Assembly (NCBI GenBank): GCA_032622095.1
Contig: CP136066.1
Coordinates: 106,229,319 to 106,293,318 of the forward strand
Source of the DNA: Siphonodentalium dalli
Lineage: Eukaryota > Mollusca > Scaphopoda > Gadilida > Siphonodentaliidae
DNA: 64,000 bases
Reading direction: 5' to 3'
In this document: positions 45,025 to 56,539 of the stretch, piece by piece
Layout: each line of letters opens with the position of its first letter
Numbering within the stretch: the stretch's first letter is position 1
Made by a program: the position numbers and the translations under genes
The notes under the pieces: generated by a model
What the model was told of the DNA's origin: nothing
Database searches by the model: none
What the model saw: the letters and a program-made list of their open reading frames with translations, nothing else

Positions 45025-45399
45025 CTAAAAAGATAAATATAAATATAGAAATCATGAGAGAATTGTGATCCTGTGATTAGCAGTGATTCAAATACAGAAA
45101 AATATAATAAGAATTCACATACAATTGTGATTGTTTTTTAAAGACATGTTGTGATTAGCAGTAATTCAAATACATAAAAAATATAATGAGAATTCACATA
45201 CAATTGTGATTGTTGAGACTGTTGATTGCGTGAAACTGATAAAAAATAAATATGAAACTGTTAAATAAATAATATTTTTTTTCCGATGCTACAAACCGAC
45301 CAAAATGATTGGTACAAAACAACAAAAATATTGGTATGAATCGACCAAAGTGTATGAAACGACCAAGGTATGAAACATCCAGCACCCATTCCAGTAGAA

Positions 45400-47480
45400 G
45401 GGTAGTGCGCTGCTAGTACGTTCTGGTCTGAACTAACAGAACTAACAGTCAATGTAATGTCTGACATACTACAATAAGCCGGGTTGAGTAAAAAACAACA
45501 CCAAACATCACGTCATAGTCCGATCCCATGTGCTCATTCGTCTGCTGGGGGATCTTGCACTGAACAAGATACAGATTGTCTATGAACACTGTGAATGGTT
45601 GACCGCTAGTATCGGGTATAAATATATGTGCATGCGCATAGCATATAATCTACAAAAAAGACATACAATATTGTAAGCAAACTGTGGTGCTATATTTACG
45701 GCATATACCGTATGTGCACAGCAGCGCATTGACAAATAAACAGTTTATAGCGTACTTATCCATGACATACACATTAATATATATTTAAACAGCCCCATAC
45801 ACATCAGCGGTGGTCAGGGTGGGTATATGCATATGCCCGCCAGTACCAGGTAGGAAAATATGCGCATAGCATAGGCTATAATTCACAAAATTCATTGTGG
45901 CACTATTAGGACACATATAGCATAGTTGCATGTTTCAATGTTTGTATAATAGACACATTTTCCTGCCAATTCCGGGTAGTTTCCTAGTAACTGAGGAGAG
46001 ATCGGGTGGCAAATTCTCCCGATCTTAATAATGATCAGTGGACCATGTATAACATGCCTGCACAGTTTCAGACATGCCCCCCTTGAATATAACCATTGAA
46101 AACCAACCGACTAGACACTGTCTAAATTAAGGCAACTCTACAACTGAACGGTTAGTGCAATAGTGTCATTCGATCATGTGGTATTTGCTTAGCAACTGTT
46201 GCTGCCCTTTAATAAGACATTTGGTTCACTCTTCTGGTCAGGTATATCTCAAATTTCACATCAGGGTATTACCTGAATCGAAAACACAATCATTGGCATT
46301 GAATTGAGACGCTATAAGCTATAATTGCAATTTCCAGTCAATTCCGGTAGTTGCCTAGCAACTGTTACAAAGGAGTTGCTGCCTGACAAACTCTCCCAAT
46401 CTTATAATGATCAGTGATCCGTGAGGGACAAATCTGTAAAGTTTCAGACCTGTGTCACAATTTAAACATAACAACCAACATCATGCGATGAGACACTATA
46501 ATTTAAGGGAAAATACCACAGGGAGCCATGGGTAAGGGTGTTTCAGGGTTCAAAGGCTTAATGATTGAAAGTGTGTGATCAAGGCCTCAGTTTAAATTTA
46601 TTTATTGGTTATATAAAGATCAAGATTGGTAACACTAATTTTAATGCTTTAATATTGTGAACATGGTTATAAATCATTCCAGTTACAGTAAGGCTAATGA
46701 AATTTATATGTCTGGTTCAGGCCTTAAAATCCATAAGAGGATCAAAATGTAACATTTATACAGCAAATTGGCTACCTTTACAAGAATCAAACTAAGAATC
46801 ATGATTCTGATTCTCGTCAGATTTTAGGTCCTCCTGGTTGGGGCTACAAGTCAGACAAAATTAGAGTCGGTGGGGTTTCAATTAAATTTTTTTTATTTTG
46901 ACATAACTTAAATTCACACAGTATTATTTTGATGCATGAATTTAAAACTGAGTGAAAATTTGTATGATTCCTGAGTAACTTTGTACCAAACCACAAGGAA
47001 AACAAGAAAACCATAGTCAGAAATGGTAACGCCACCAAGATCGTATTATTAGCCATAAATATAAATCATAATATAAAATATATTGGTTACATGAATGGAC
47101 CGCCTCAGAATTCCGTTAAGATAAGTAATTCTTCAAATTATTACAATGAACTACGGCTTATAAATTACTGCAGGTTTCTCATTCGCCACACCAGAATGCT
47201 TCTAAATGCGGATCAAAGCTAAGAGTGCGTGGCACAGCCATTGTTCATAGACATTTTACAGATAGCGAGAATGATGCATGCTGGGAACGAAAGCATCCAC
47301 AGCAAAGCCATGTGCTTACGGGGGCATGCGTTTATTATAGGGGATTTATGGTGGGCCTATAAAACTAATTATAACTTTGTTATCTGTCATAGTTTATGCG
47401 TGAAATTTTAAACATATATACCTGGACATCTACCCCTTCCAGAATGTTGAAAAACATTTTCAGTTGCTCATCGTATTTTT
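45400..47480. other. Non-coding stretch with a duplicated block
   Basis: A block with CCGGGTAGTTTCCTAG, ATCTTAATAATGATCAGTG and AGTTTCAGAC near 45960-46140 recurs, diverged, at 46330-46510. Nothing coding is supported. Confidence 0.45.
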
Positions 47481-47499
47481 ATAGACGAAATAGTCCGAA

Positions 47500-48235
47500 A
47501 TTCCAGAAAATTGCGCTAACTGCTCAATGTTTTAATGTGTTACAAAACGTCTGATAAAAATAGTTCTATCGGGAATATTCACACCATTTTTTTTCAGAGA
47601 ACATAGTGTAAATATAGTCCTATCGGGATATCGTAAAGGAGATTAATTAAACCCCTCAGACTGCCGAAACTGACGACATTAAATTCGCTTTTTCGTGTCC
47701 CGCGGAAATGAAACTTGTCTGTCCATTGATGACGTTATTTATTTGACATAGTATTTTTTTCTTCTGTTGTATTTGAACACTTGTTGCACGCGCAGGCTGC
47801 ACGATCATAATAACTTCAACCGATAAGCGCCGACTGATACCCGCGCAACAGTTTGTCTCAAATAAATTGTTATCAAAACGCAGGTTTATGGCCGCGGACA
47901 TAAGCCGATTAAGTGTAATGTAATTTATCCATGAATTTGACTGAAAAATTGTGATTCTATCACCATTAGCCACGAAAATGGGACCTCTAAACAGGCAAGT
48001 TTGATTTTCGGCGGACACGAACAAGCGAATTTATTGTCGGCAGTTTCGGCAGTCTGAGGGTTAATTAATCCCGAATTAAACGGAACTACTTTACGATAGT
48101 CCGATAGGACTATGTTTACTCTATGCATGTTCTCTGAAAAAATAGTGTGAATATTCCCGATAGAACTCTTTTTATCAGACGTTGTGTAACACCTTAAAAC
48201 ATTGAGCCGTTATAGCGCAAACCGAAATGTGTTGT
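47500..48235. mobile_element. Long inverted-repeat element with TTAA-bounded core
   Basis: Arms of about 190 bp (47500-47690 and 48020-48235) pair through CTCAATGTTTTAA, CGTCTGATAAAAA, GGGAATATTCACAC and CAGACTGCCGAAACTG. TTAA at 47647-47650 and 48061-48064 bounds an inner part with its own inverted ends (CCCTCAGACTGCCG-type). Either a TTAA element is nested in a larger palindrome, or this is one element. No protein is supported. Confidence 0.7.
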
Positions 48236-48239
48236 CTTG

Positions 48240-49750
48240 CAAGATATCCCACCGCTTTAGCTAAATTTACCTTCCTACAATATCCATAAAGAGGATCATA
48301 TATTATATACCCACGGTTTTAATTATAGAATATAAAATATATTGGTTTCGCGAATGACCAACTCAGAATTCCGTTAAAATAACAATAACAACCAGCACCT
48401 ATAACGAACCGTTTTACTGGACTTGGCCTACTGGTCGCGTAGTTCCGACTTTTAAATAAACGGAATTTCCAACTCTATAAATAAAAGCCCCACAATGCAT
48501 TCGCCCTGTCCACCACGCAATATCAAAATCTCAGCAGCTAGATACACCACAGGTGGCGTAATAAATGCTCTTTATTATTTCCATATCAGGAATACAGTAA
48601 CAAACAAGACAGCAGTAAAATAAATGGGGACAAAAAGTTAGTGTAATCATGTATGAAATTTCCAACTGTTAAAATTCTTTATAACAGTTGTGACTCCCAC
48701 CCCCTCAAAATACCTCCATCATTCGATCCCCGTCCCCATCATAATGGGGACAATAATTACTAGTTGGGATACCAGGCAATGGTAACCATGTATTTTAACC
48801 TTTATGTTGTAGTGTAATAATGTATGAAATTTCCAACTACATGTGCATTAACTTTTTTTTTACAAAAGTTGTGAATCATACACACTCAAAATCTAACTTC
48901 CACCCCCACCCCACTACACTGTCCCTTCCACTTAAAAACATTCTGGAGATCAAGTTGGCCACAGGTGTTCAGTTATTTTATACCATGACTCCCTATTGTA
49001 CTGTGTACAAACATGCTATATAATATATTTGTGCTGTACACCCTACTGTGTGTGAACAGGAGTCCGACCGTGGGTAACACGTTTCTACTGTGGGTAACAC
49101 GTTTTAATGGCATTTCAATGGTTAAAGTTTATACCCATAGTAGAACTACATCCGAGTTGACCTTTCATTAACCTTCCATGACCTCGATCAAAATCACTCT
49201 ATTTTTAAAATGTAGCGCCTCGCGATGAAAACAATTTGATACTTTCGATTCAATTGAATATTATACTCACTAATGCGATAAAAACGAACAGTTATTTCCG
49301 TGGAAATCACATCCAGATCAACAAATTGAACATATATTTCAAGAAATAGACGTAAAAAACTCGAACAACAAACGGTGGATTTCAAAATGACTTTCGTGGT
49401 TTCCTGTTCACTGTACGGCGGAGAAAAAAAAGTTCCCGCAATGTGTTATATTTATATTCATTAAATTCGTATTCCCATATATATATTCATGTTGTTTATT
49501 TATGGCGGTTTCATCATGATTACAGTTTATTGTGAATTGGCTACAATGATACCATATTCGTACAATTGAATGTTGACCTAATTCAATGTATCAATACGCC
49601 TGATCAGCTGTGATAGTGTACGTCGATGTACGGCCAAGTGTGGGGAACACAACGGGGATGATTGTGAATGGTGCGACAGAATCATCTTAATTTAAGTGGG
49701 TTTATTTCGATTTCATAGCAGTTGTTGCTCCTGTACCGGTCATGGTATAA
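48240..49750. other. Non-coding stretch
   Basis: A 60-bp phrase at 48325-48383 (AATATAAAATATATTGGTT, CTCAGAATTCCGTTAA) repeats 47065-47124 directly on the other side of the long inverted-repeat element. A local repeat (TGTATGAAATTTCCAACT) lies at 48650 and 48821. Nothing else was recognised. Confidence 0.4.
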
Positions 49751-49754
49751 ACAA

Positions 49755-49896
49755 AATACACACGTAGTGTTTCTGAATACCAAATTTACACCACTCGTGG
49801 GATTGATGATTTACCACACTCGCTAAAGCTCGTGTGGTAAACCATCAATCCCACTCGTGGTGTAAATTTGGTATTCAGAAACACTACGTGTGTATT
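49755..49896. repeat. Near-perfect 142-bp hairpin
   Basis: AATACACACGTAGTGTTTCT at the left and its reverse complement at the right bracket arms that pair almost completely, via CACCACTCGTGGGATTGATG, to a centre at GCTAAAGC. Confidence 0.9.
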
Positions 49897-50289
49897 CTAT
49901 ATATACCCCACGTGTCTTGGACTGTTGCCAAATTCACAGTGCTCCATTAGAGGGCCTGCTTGGACTGTTGCCAAATTCACAATGTTAACTGCAGAGAGGT
50001 TGTATGTTATTGGAGACGTTCTAATATGACAATAGGCTGGCCTAATTAACGAACCATGCACAGCTAAATACACACAAGCAACTTTTAATCTTCAAATAGA
50101 TACAATTGTCGGCCTCCAAAATTCAATATACTTTCTTATATACAAACAAACATTGAACTCATACCATTGTTTCACTTAACCAAAATAGCGAATTTCCCCA
50201 AAAGAACGCATATAGACTGCGCATGCAGAAAATAAAAGATGGCCGTTACTACAAAAAAAAACAGACATGCGCACTCCAATTAAAATTAC

Positions 50290-50800
50290 CCATAATTCAG
50301 TTCACTACACCAGGGGCTCCCAACAGGTTATACAATGTTTTCAGGCTATCAGATTATTTATATTTTCGACTTTAAGTTTACAATTTGAGCCTGTCCTCAC
50401 TCTATCGATACGATTTATCATAAACATATTATACACCAGTGGCGTTAACTTTACAACTTCGGCATCTACGTGATTATATCGGTACGATTCAGTAAGGTAC
50501 AAACAATCTCCATAAAATACAGCAGGGGCTCCCAATAGGTTATTCCCATTTATTATGGGCTCCCAATAGGTTATACAATATTTTCAGGCTATCAGATTAT
50601 TTATATTTTCAACAACATATTATTACACCGGTGACTTTAAGTTTACAATTTGAGCCTGTCCTGACTCTATCGATAGGATTTATCATATTTTCATAAACGT
50701 ATTATACACCGCTGGCGTTAACTTTACAATTTCGGCATCTACGTGATTATATCGGTACGATTGAGTAAGGTACAAACAATCTCCAAGAATACATTCGCCC
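50290..50800 (+). repeat. Tandem duplication of about 250 bp
   Basis: AGGGGCTCCCAA, TTTCAGGCTATCAGATTATT, TTACAATTTGAGCCTGTCCT and CGGCATCTACGTGATTATAT occur twice in direct order with small indels. Confidence 0.85.
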
Positions 50801-50879
50801 TGTACTCCATGCGATATAAAAAAAACAAATGCTAGTAACACCACACTAGGTGGCGTAATAAGAGGGCTACATGTTTATA

Positions 50880-51655
50880 ATAGTGAGATATATGTACATA
50901 CTTATCGGTATTAAGGGTGGAATCAATGGACAATTATATTAAACTAGCAGGGTTAAAGTAATGTGGAACCCTTCACTGTGGACATTTGGTGGGAATAGAG
51001 AATACTCTTGCTCAAGAGTGTTATTCTCATAATTTTTATACCAAATGGTCATTGCAAAACGTCATTCACATGCATGGATTATAAGCAGTGGTTCACCTTG
51101 TCGGAATGATTGCCATTTGCTTCTCATGATTAATTTGTCACAAGAGTAAAGAAGTATTTATATACAACTGTAGGTACGTAGATGTTATCTTTTTTTTAAA
51201 TTGAACGTGAATTATTGGCAATAGTAGATGATTGTCACGTTCTTCCAGATTGGATAATACCTGAGTAATCACTGATCAGTTGTGCCGATTCAATACATTG
51301 ACACATAGTTTGCATTTAAAAAGTAACCAAACATTCAATATGGTTAAATTTTCCATCCATTTTGGTTCCGCGACTCCGCCCTAACTCAGAGGGTTCCACT
51401 TTGGCATCTTCAAACCACACCAGTAGATTCCTCATATCATCTAAATGTCTCAATATAAATTTAAAGGAAATTTCGTAACCATCATGGTTTTATCAATTCT
51501 GGTGTACCTAGCTTCCCATCCCCCAACATCACCCAGGGCTGGGGACAGACCTTACGTGATAAATCGCTCGAAAATGACAGAAAGATGTCTCACATCGAAG
51601 TGAGTACTTACCGATTTACTCACCTATCTAAATAACCAAAAAGATAGCAAATGAG
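50880..51655. other. Non-coding spacer, nothing recognised
   Basis: No exon, RNA gene or repeat family is supported here. Confidence 0.45.
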
Positions 51656-51658
51656 CTA

Positions 51659-51768
51659 CAGTAATGCCCTAAGTAATCGACTCCTTAACCACAGCATAAT
51701 TATGGGTAACTTTTCAGGATTTAGTCGGAAATATGGCTTGTTGCCATTCATCGGAAAGGGGTCAGAGT
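51659..51768. mobile_element. Foldback MITE, left arm only, copy 5
   Basis: CAGTAATGCCCTAAGTAATC through GCCATTCATCGGAAAGG is intact, but the right arm is absent. Confidence 0.8.
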
Positions 51769-52511
51769 AGTCCAAAAAATTATTGTTCGCGACGGCCACC
51801 ATTTTGTATTGACCACCTCGAAATGTGTAATCGGGCAAAATTCTCCAGGGTAAAAATAAAAAACTTTGTTCCGGCAAATGTTAGCTATACTTCATCATAT
51901 GTAGGAACATCATGCTCCTAAAGCCAAAGATATTTAAAAAAAATTGAATGTAAATTAAACCAAAGCTCTGGTTAACAAAAAGTGAAATTGCATGAAAAAG
52001 TTTTGTTTACATATTTGATAAAATTATCAAAAATATTTGCCCCGAAAGAGGAATCTAGGGGCCTTACTGGCCGTTTAGATATTATCTTCCATTTTCTAAC
52101 GGTATTTCCGCGCAAAAATTGATGGATTATTCTCAAAGTTCAAGGCCGACAAACGGAAACTATAAGTTCCGATTGAAAGATCGCAGAGGCCTTTTAGGAT
52201 AACTTCTTGGAAAACCAGTAAAGGCGTCATGACATCAAGACAGACATAATGACGTCACAACCTACATCGGCGCGCAAAGCTCCAAACAGGACTGCGTCGA
52301 TGGCCAGACAGCTGAGACTCGTATTACACGGGCAGGCTGAACGACACATCTGCCAAACATTTAGGTTATATGTGATTATTTACATATATATGATTTTCTT
52401 GCGTCCCGTTACGGTTTATCATCAAATCCTTCTAAAGATAAAAATTCATCCGATAATCCCATGAACAGTAACAAACGGGCGCAAATTACGTTTACGTGTG
52501 ATCATATTAAT

Positions 52512-53420
52512 GTTGTTTGTATAATTTATTTGTTATATAGGCGATTGTTCCAATAATACTCAGTTTACATGCAAAAATTTATTCGCCCAAGAATATGAAG
52601 AATATGGACATGAGAAGAATATGTATCAATTTGGTGGAAATGGGCGCTAAAAATATTTTTTATCAATTTTCGTGTCCCCCCCCCTTCTGCAAAAATCTCT
52701 GACACGAACAGCGAGGCGCCACTTTTGGCATCCTTTATAAACTGCACCAATAGATTCCTCATATAATGGAGATGATAATGTTTATTTTTTTGTGAAAATC
52801 CGCGACAAAAAAATGTCATGGATTTTGTTGACCCCCCCCCCCTTTTCCTGTCCCTGACACCAACAGTGTTACTGTTAAGTTTAGTAATATTAAGTTTAGG
52901 GTAATTTTATGTAATATATAGGTAGTATGTTATTATGTACATACACAACTTCAAAAAATCGTCTCCTAAAAGAAAACTTTACATGGGAATTATGTGGATG
53001 GTTATTATTTTAATTATTTACATTGATTCTTGCTTTTAATAATGTTGTTTGTATGATTTATTTGTTAATTAGGCGATTGTTACAATGATACTCAGTATAC
53101 ATGTATTTGCAAAAATATATTCACCCATGGATATGACAAATATGGATATGAGAAGAATATGTATCAATTGTGTGGAAATGGGCACTATAAATATTTTTTA
53201 TCTATTTTGGTGTCGGCCCTTCCCCAAAAATCTCTGACACGAACGGTGAGGTGCCATTTTTGGCATCCTTAAAACTTCACCAATAGACTCCTCATATCAT
53301 GGAAATGATTATGTTTATTTTTTGGTGAAAATCAGCGACAAAAAAATGTCATGGATTTTGTTGACCTCCCCCTTTTCCTGTCCCTGACACCAACAGTGTC
53401 AATGTTAAGTTTAGTAATAT
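52512..53420 (+). repeat. Direct duplication with 532-bp period
   Basis: GTTGTTTGTAT and the following blocks (AGGCGATTGTT, ATGAGAAGAATATGTATCAA, AAAATCTCTGACACGAAC, TCATGGATTTTGTTGACC) occur at 52512 and again from 53044. A related partial copy lies at 55290-55460. Confidence 0.8.
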
Positions 53421-53549
53421 ATTTTAACCTGCACAGTTATCTTACTCGTAAAAGGTTACCCCTGTTAGACCATTTGGAGCCATATAGATGGTCCTCTGTT
53501 AATTTCTATACTAAGAACAGACAGACAGACTTTTTGCAAATATAGATAT

Positions 53550-54150
53550 ACTAGCAGGTGACCCGACTTCGTCCGGGCTTTGACCTTGAATTGACAATTT
53601 TGAAGGTCAAGGTCAGGTTGGAGTCACTATTTGACCCATCCAAAACACTCCCTGGACAAAAACACCCGTAGGTTTCAAATTTCGTCGAAATCCGTCCAGC
53701 AGTTTTCCCGGCATATATTATATCATTTGTGGGTACCGGTACCCATTTCAAGGTGAAGGTCACCTCGGGCGGAAAAACTGACCCGATGAAAATCTCCCCC
53801 ATTCCCAGGAATCCCTAAGTACGAACAGACATAAGAATCACACAACACGCTCATTGCTGTACACAGACACAACACGCTCCTGTCTGGACACATACACGCT
53901 CTTTATCAACGACACTGCTGATACAAACGTTCTTTAACTATCACGCGATTAACCCATGAATTTCCATTGCGGTGGGGGGCGATTGGAGAATGAGTGCTCT
54001 GACGTTCTCAGAAGCGGTGCGATGACACTCCATCTGGTATTTTACCCTTAGATAGGAAGTTTGGGCCCAATACGTCCGGCAGTTTTCCCGGCCATAGCTA
54101 ACAGACAAACAAACAAACAAACAGAAGTCCCAAAATATATTTTAGATAGA
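53550..54150 (+). repeat. Retroelement-like repeat (GACCCGACTTCGTCCGGGC)
   Basis: It starts ACTAGCAGGTGACCCGACTT and includes TTTCGTCGAAATCCGTCCAG and CAGTTTTCCCGGC twice. It ends in an ACAAACAAACAAACAAACAG run. This style (GACTTCGTCCG start, short-repeat tail) is common in invertebrate non-LTR and SINE-like repeats. It is related in layout to 42583-43186. No ORF is intact. Confidence 0.5.
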
Positions 54151-54379
54151 TGCTGGCAACAAATCTTGACACAATTATTCATATGTAAAGCAATAAATCA
54201 TGCATGGGACATCTTTTGTGGATTTATGTCTTCTGAGTTCATTTCAATGATGTTCATCAACATTCAAACGTCTCGCATATCACAATGAATATATAATGAG
54301 CATATAAATACCCATCTTCACAAGAAAATTTTGATGCAATTAGGTTCTACTTGATGTAAATTTTCGTATTGATGGTCTT

Positions 54380-54935
54380 CAACCCTTGCTATACTAAGGC
54401 TTCATTGATGAGTAGCAAGCCTGATTTTAGTGTGCCTGTCATTTGAAGAATGAGGTCCCCAGAGAGTGAATTTGGTGATGCTATCCCACACAGTGGGCTA
54501 GCATCACTAAATTCACCCTCTGGGGACCTCATTCTGCATGGGCTCATATGCCATGGGAGACATAGACTCAGATTGAAGTTCCAAAATGGTGAATATTGTG
54601 ATGTGCTCCCATTGGGAACCTCGATTATGCAATGTATCGTCTGCCATTTGGGGATATAGAGTAACTAAACTAAAAAGAAGATGAGGCCTAAGCAGAATGA
54701 GGTCCCCAGTTGGTGAATTTAGTGATGCTAGGCCACTCATTCCCTATTAAATAAGTTAGGTCATTTGTTGAACTTATTATCAAAACATTTCCCTCAATAA
54801 ATAGGGATCCATCTGCACTTTTATTTATCTGTCATCTGCTTTTATAACCTTAACATCACTCCAAATCAATAAAGACCATTCCAATGTACACTTTTTAACT
54901 GATTGGGAGAATCCATTTAAGATAGAAAGGTTCAA
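54380..54935. mobile_element. Diverged CATTGATGAG-family MITE carrying a foldback insertion
   Basis: Outer parts (CAACCCTTGCTATACTAAGG at the left, GAGAATCCATTTAAGATAG at the right) resemble 55719-55973. A GCAGAATGAGGTCCCC foldback copy sits inside at 54430-54735. The TTAA ends are eroded. Confidence 0.55.
54430..54735. mobile_element. GCAGAATGAGGTCCCC foldback, copy 2
   Basis: It has AGTGTGCCTGTCATTTG at the left, a hairpin of GAATGAGGTCCCCAGAG with its inverse, and a second inverted GAATGAGGTCCCCAG near 54703. The right terminus is incomplete. Confidence 0.7.
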
Positions 54936-55014
54936 TATAGCCATGTATCTTCAGGAATGATTAATAACTGATACTAGTATTTTGAAACTGTCATCAAATA
55001 TAAGACTTTTAAGA

Positions 55015-55200
55015 ATTCTGTTATATATGCGAGTCTACCATAGGGATCCTCACATATATACCGGTAAGAGAATATATTGGCCTAACAATATTTACATTGA
55101 CCTTGTATAAAGCGAGAGCATTCTCTTATATTTGTGAGGCTCCCTATGGGAGAATCGCATATATCAGAGAAATTTGAGAATGTAATGGCACAGATGGTGC
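55015..55200. repeat. Degenerate palindromic TTAA MITE
   Basis: It contains the family's core words (TTATATATGCGAG, CCTAACAATATTTAC, GAGAATGTAATGGCACAG), but the TTAA ends are lost. Confidence 0.65.
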
Positions 55201-55718
55201 AGTAGCTTAACAATTAAGTAGTTTTCTGTGTTTGTCCATCTAAACTTTCCACCTCCTTACATAACTCCGGCGTGGAAACCCCTAACAAAATCATCTCCTA
55301 AAAGGAAACTTTTCTTGGATATCAAGTGGATGAATATTATTTTTATTATTTATATTTATTCATGCTTTTAATAATGTTGTTTGTATAATATATTTGTTAC
55401 AAGTCAGTATTACATGTACAATATTGAAAATATATTCATGGATATATATTCATGGATATAACTTCATATACCGTATGACGCACTTACCCGCCAAAGTGTA
55501 AATGAATTTTCCAGTTGATTGGAACTGACTTAAATAGCAGATGATATACCACTGTAGCTTGATTGGACCCATATACGGTAATTGCTATCTATAACTATGC
55601 TTCTATTCATCTAACAAAAGCGATAATCAGTCCACTTAGAGAGAGAGGACTGTTGACGTCACAAATGACCGTTAACGTCAATGCGACAGAAAAGCTTTTG
55701 ATGGCAGTCCAAGCCAAA

Positions 55719-55973
55719 TTAACCCTTTATATACTAAACATTCATTGATGAGTAGTTATCCCATGGGAAATGTTCAGGTTATAAGATAAACAAACGTCAT
55801 TGAACTTATTATCTGAACATTTGCCACAAATGAATAGGATTCCTTCTGCACTTTATATTGTCTGGTGTCTGCTCATATTTCCTGAACATCTCTCCAAATG
55901 AATAATTGACCATTCCATGAATATAGACTTTTATAACTGAGTGGGAGAATCCATTTTGTATAAAAAGAGTTAA
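55719..55973. mobile_element. TTAA-flanked MITE (CATTGATGAG family), copy 2
   Basis: It runs from TTAACCCTTTATATACTAAA to a right end of GTATAAAAAGAGTTAA, with the internal words shared with 1412-1646. It is non-coding. Confidence 0.75.
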
Positions 55974-56539
55974 CTCTGTGATAATTCTTTCGATTTTTGA
56001 GGAAAGCTACCTCGCTCCTGCAGTTTTATTAAAAAAATTAGGTAATCACCTGATATGTTCAGTTTGATAGATCTATTCTGAGTCTACCAGATTGATGACA
56101 CATTTCATTTCACTTTCCGTATTCTGTATTTCGTAAACTGGAAATTTACATGCAGCATGGGATATCCTCCATCTGCATTCTATTCGGCGGCGTCCTACTA
56201 GCTGGTTGGTTCCTTATGAATGCAATGTCTGATACGGAATCTTGAATCTTCATACAATGAACGATAAGCTAGTCATTCTACTCCACAACCATAGGTTGCT
56301 AGCAAACAAAAGAGAAAGACTTAAGTATTCATGAGCTTTTTCAAGAGGAGTTGCATGGCGAATTAACAGGAAAACCTGTAACTCCAAAAGATTCATGGTG
56401 ATCTGGGTTCCGAGATTAGCCAAATTATTGACTTACATGTACAACTGTAAAACGATGCTGATTCAACAGCAAGGGAATCATTGAGAATTTCTGAGAGCAG
56501 GGCAGCACGCAGTGCTTTTTAAACCCTAGTGTTCACATA

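Larger units (their letters stand above)
42072..45387. mobile_element. MULE (d2): transposase-bearing, GGTACGAAACGACC family
   Basis: The ends, made of TTTCGTACC and TGGTCGTTTCGTAC units, are inverted (42080-42190 and 45285-45385) and flanked by a 10-bp direct repeat, ATTCCAGTAG (42062-42071 and 45388-45397). Duplications of 8-11 bp are typical of Mutator-like elements. The minus strand carries two recognisable transposase exons. Two tandem arrays fill the space between them. The N-terminal third of the transposase is missing, so the copy is not autonomous. Confidence 0.85.

Noticed and set aside
47656-48024. 122-codon minus-strand open frame
   Set aside because: It lies inside the inverted-repeat element, overlaps its paired arms and shows no protein motif; treated as chance.
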